This document shows, piece by piece, positions 61,569 to 64,000 of a stretch of DNA of 64,000 nucleotides. A program made the position numbers and the translations under genes. Location: contig NZ_VOBR01000020.1 of NCBI RefSeq assembly GCF_007845675.1, forward strand, positions 93,114-157,113. Direction: 5' to 3'. Under the pieces are notes generated by a model. The model did no database searches and was not told where the DNA came from. It worked only from the letters and a program-made list of their open reading frames with translations. Each line of letters begins with the position of its first letter. The stretch's first letter is position 1. This stretch comes from Lentzea tibetensis. GTDB lineage: Bacteria > Actinomycetota > Actinomycetes > Mycobacteriales > Pseudonocardiaceae.

Positions 61569-62674
61569 CCGACGGGCCAGTCGTAGAAGCCCGCACCGGT
61601 CTTGCGTCCCAGCCTGCCCCGAGCGACCAGGGAGACCAGTCGCTCGTGAGGTGCGTGGCCTGCGCCGGGGAACTCCTCGTCCAGCCTGGTCAGGATCGCG
61701 AGCGAGACGTCGAGGCCGATCGTGTCGAGCAGCTTGAACGGTCCCATCGGGTAGCCGAACCTGGACACGACCTCGCTGTCGACCGCATCCGGTTCGCAAC
61801 GGTCCAAAAGCCGGACCGCGTCGTTGAGGTAGGGGAACAACAGGTAGTTCACGATGAAGCCCGCGCGGTCGCCGCACACGATCGGTTCCTTGCCCATGCC
61901 GCGCACCACCGAACACGCGGTCGCCACCACATCGGCGGCCGTGCCCGCCGCGGGGACGACCTCCACCAGGCGCATGTGCGGCGCCGGGTTGAAGAAGTGC
62001 AGCCCCAGCACGTCGGCCGGGCGGCTCGTGGCGGCCGCGCACGCGGTGACGGACAGGCTCGACGTGCTGGTCGCCAGCACCGCGCCGGGCCGGGCGACGG
62101 CGTCCACCGCGGTCAGCACCGTGCGCTTGACGTCGAGGTCCTCGGCCACCGCCTCGATCAGCAGGTCGCACTCGGCCAGCTCGGCGAGGTCGGTGGTCAC
62201 GTGCACGGCGCTGATCGCGCTCTCGCGGACCTCGTCGGTGATGCGGCCGCGGCGCATTGCGCGCGCGAGCGAGCCATCGACGACGTCGAACGCACTCCTC
62301 GCGCGGGCCGGGGTGCGTGCGACGAGCGTGACGGGAAAGCCGTTGGTGGCGAAGACCTCCGTGATACCGCAGGCCATCGTTCCCGATCCCACGACACCGA
62401 CCCGAGCGACCTCACGCGTGCTGCCGCGCGCGGTCGTGGCCGACCGCACCGGTCCCCCGGTGTACCCGGCGAGCTCCAGCGGTCCCGCAGGCAGGCCGCA
62501 TCCGAGCCGCATCGCGGTGTCGATGTCGGCGCGGCTCGCGTATCCCTGTTCGCACAGGCTGATCGCGTGATCGAGGTGCGCGCGGACCAGGTCGCCGACG
62601 TGATCAGGAGCGGGCAGCACCTGAACCGCACCCTCGCCCATCGCGCCCATGCCCACAACAACGGATTCGTCCAT
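61565..62674 (-). CDS. 3-hydroxyacyl-CoA dehydrogenase with extra N-terminal fragment
   Basis: 369 residues. A normal enzyme begins near residue 90: the NAD motif GVVGSGTMACGI, EAVAEDLDVKRT, STSSLSVTACAAA, GLHFFNPAPHMRLVEVV with the catalytic His, then the C-terminal domain RFGYPMGPFKLLDTIGLDVS. In front sits about 85 residues that look like the C-terminal domain of a second copy (YASRADIDTAMRLGCGLPAG then PLEL). It would interconvert 3-hydroxyacyl-CoA and 3-ketoacyl-CoA. It is coupled to the AroE-like gene and divergent from a FabH-like gene. Confidence 0.85.
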   Translation of the reverse strand: MDESVVVGMGAMGEGAVQVLPAPDHVGDLVRAHLDHAISLCEQGYASRADIDTAMRLGCGLPAGPLELAGYTGGPVRSATTARGSTREVARVGVVGSGTMACGITEVFATNGFPVTLVARTPARARSAFDVVDGSLARAMRRGRITDEVRESAISAVHVTTDLAELAECDLLIEAVAEDLDVKRTVLTAVDAVARPGAVLATSTSSLSVTACAAATSRPADVLGLHFFNPAPHMRLVEVVPAAGTAADVVATACSVVRGMGKEPIVCGDRAGFIVNYLLFPYLNDAVRLLDRCEPDAVDSEVVSRFGYPMGPFKLLDTIGLDVSLAILTRLDEEFPGAGHAPHERLVSLVARGRLGRKTGAGFYDWPVG

Positions 62675-62814
62675 GTCCGAAAACTATTGGTGCGAAACCG
62701 CACTCGCGCACCCCTATTGCCCGGCACGCACCCCCCTCAGTTCGCTTCGCTCGCCCTGGGACGCCACCCGCGCTCACTAGCATCCGAAGGCGACCCGAAG
62801 TGGAGGAGAACGTC

Positions 62815-63855
62815 ATGACGAGCAACGACTTCTGCCCGTGTGGTTGCGCGATCGCGTCGTGGTCCATGCCGGGCCACCCACGCCGCCCGAAGGCCGTCGG
62901 CGTGCTCGGGTGCGGCCACCACCTGCCGCACGACGTCGTCTCGAACGAGCCCGTGGCGGCCGCCGCCGGCGTGCTGCCCGGCTGGATCGAGTCCCGCACG
63001 GGCATTCGGGCCAGGCGGGTGGCCGCCGAGGACGAGGCCGCGTCCGACCTCGCCGTGCTGGCGGCGGAACGGGCGCTGGCGAACGCAGGTGTGTCCGCCA
63101 GTGCACTCCGGCTCATCATCGTCGCGACGTCCACACCGGACTCACCGCAGCCGCCCACCGCGAGTCTGGTGCAGCACCGGCTCGGAGCGGCCAACGCGGC
63201 GGCGTTCGACGTCAACGCCGTGTGCAGCGGCTTCGTCTTCGGCATGGAGACGGCGCGCCGGATGATCGCCGACGGCGGGCTCGCACTCGTGATCGGGGTG
63301 GACGTCTACTCGCGCATCCTCGATCCGGCCGATCGCCGGACCGCGGTGTTGTTCGGCGACGGCGCGGGTGCGTGCGTGCTCGGCCCGGTGCCGCCGGGAC
63401 GCGGCATCGTCTCGGTGGGACTGTCCACGTACGGCGGCATGCACGACCGGATCCGCGTGCCCGCGGGCGGCAGCCGGATCCCGCCGTCCAAGGAGTCGCT
63501 GCTCGCGGGCGAGCACTACTTCACCATGGACGGGCGCGGGGTGCGGGAGTTCGTCACCGACGAGCTGCCGCGGGCGGTCCACCTGTTCTTGCGGGACAAC
63601 GGGATCGATGGTGCGGACGTGCGCCATCTCGTGCCGCACCAGGCGAACCTGCGCATGCTGGAGGAGATCGTGCCGTCGCTCGGGCTGCCGCGCGCCGATG
63701 TCCACTACACGGTGGAGGACTACGGCAACACCGGCGCGGCGTCCGTACCGGTGACGATGTCCGAGGCGGGAGAACGCTTCCGCGAGGGCGACCTGGTGCT
63801 GCTGGCCGCGTTCGGCGGTGGGATGTCCATCGGGCTCGCGCTCCTGCGCTGGTGA
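62815..63855 (+). CDS. 3-oxoacyl-ACP synthase III-like (FabH family) condensing enzyme
   Basis: The ATG follows GGAGGAG by six bases; 346 residues. The catalytic triad is visible: Cys in VNAVCSGFVFG, His in LVPHQANLRM and Asn in VEDYGNTGAAS. The closing FGGGMSIGLALLRW is typical. The N-terminal 25 residues are unusual, with a cluster of cysteines (FCPCGCA). It condenses an acyl-CoA starter with malonyl-ACP, or makes an ester or ketone in a secondary pathway. It is divergent from the 3-hydroxyacyl-CoA/AroE-like pair with 140 bases between. Confidence 0.87.
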   Translation: MTSNDFCPCGCAIASWSMPGHPRRPKAVGVLGCGHHLPHDVVSNEPVAAAAGVLPGWIESRTGIRARRVAAEDEAASDLAVLAAERALANAGVSASALRLIIVATSTPDSPQPPTASLVQHRLGAANAAAFDVNAVCSGFVFGMETARRMIADGGLALVIGVDVYSRILDPADRRTAVLFGDGAGACVLGPVPPGRGIVSVGLSTYGGMHDRIRVPAGGSRIPPSKESLLAGEHYFTMDGRGVREFVTDELPRAVHLFLRDNGIDGADVRHLVPHQANLRMLEEIVPSLGLPRADVHYTVEDYGNTGAASVPVTMSEAGERFREGDLVLLAAFGGGMSIGLALLRW

Positions 63856-63859
63856 TCGA

Positions 63860-64000
<141 letters not shown>

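Overview
The window is very GC-rich, gene-dense DNA from a filamentous actinomycete, most likely Pseudonocardiales (Lentzea, Saccharothrix or Actinosynnema type). This is inferred from family content: DUF6292, DUF5997, I36-type secreted proteins, a class Ia ribonucleotide reductase and metE under cobalamin riboswitches, zf-HC2/sigma modules, and many ATGA/GTGA gene overlaps. No rRNA, tRNA, insertion sequence, CRISPR array or prophage was seen. The taxonomic call was not tested by any search.

Layout. 1-2382: end of modA, then modB and modC (molybdate import). 2529-6238: a secreted protein, a PucR/CdaR-type regulator and a Tat-exported FAD dehydrogenase. 6390-13773: a secreted DUF4185 protein and four small secreted I36-inhibitor-like proteins flanking a 1263-residue STAND NTPase with 14 WD40 repeats. 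13855-20667: a minus-strand seven-gene operon (radical SAM, two ATP-grasp ligases, atypical SDR, histidine phosphatase, PhyH-type dioxygenase, MFS exporter). This looks like a small peptide-like natural product pathway and is the best candidate for an undescribed system. 20746-26061: an epoxide-hydrolase/TehA operon ending in an internally deleted hydrolase, divergent from a large LuxR regulator. 26062-30024: DUF5997 with an HTH-less LysR-type sensor, a secreted protein and an NB-ARC/LuxR regulator.

30142-36528 holds nrdAB and metE, divergently arranged, each behind its own cobalamin riboswitch. B12 should therefore shut off both B12-independent enzymes. metE is followed by the stump of a thioesterase gene. 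36796-37716 is a Sel1-repeat protein. 37805-40750 is a terpene locus: two prenyl diphosphate synthases, one broken by a single-base frameshift, and a class I terpene cyclase. A GH18 chitinase (40835) and a GH3 glycosidase (52806) each have a DasR-like operator upstream, suggesting a shared response to chitin breakdown products.

42762-44988: metal ABC transporter. 45028-49358: acyl-CoA ligase, double-length CaiB-type CoA transferase and acyl-CoA dehydrogenase, a set resembling caiABC. 49339-52692: a GH88-like protein, an MFS transporter, and a sigma factor divergent from a zinc-finger membrane protein. 55064-59669: LexA-controlled dinB, a sigma/anti-sigma fusion, DUF6292 and a PP2C phosphatase. 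59712-64000: acyl desaturase, AroE-like and 3-hydroxyacyl-CoA dehydrogenases, a FabH-like synthase, and the C-terminal end of a class II DAHP synthase cut by the window edge. The only gene-free stretch above 300 bases is 33549-34278, filled by the two riboswitch leaders.
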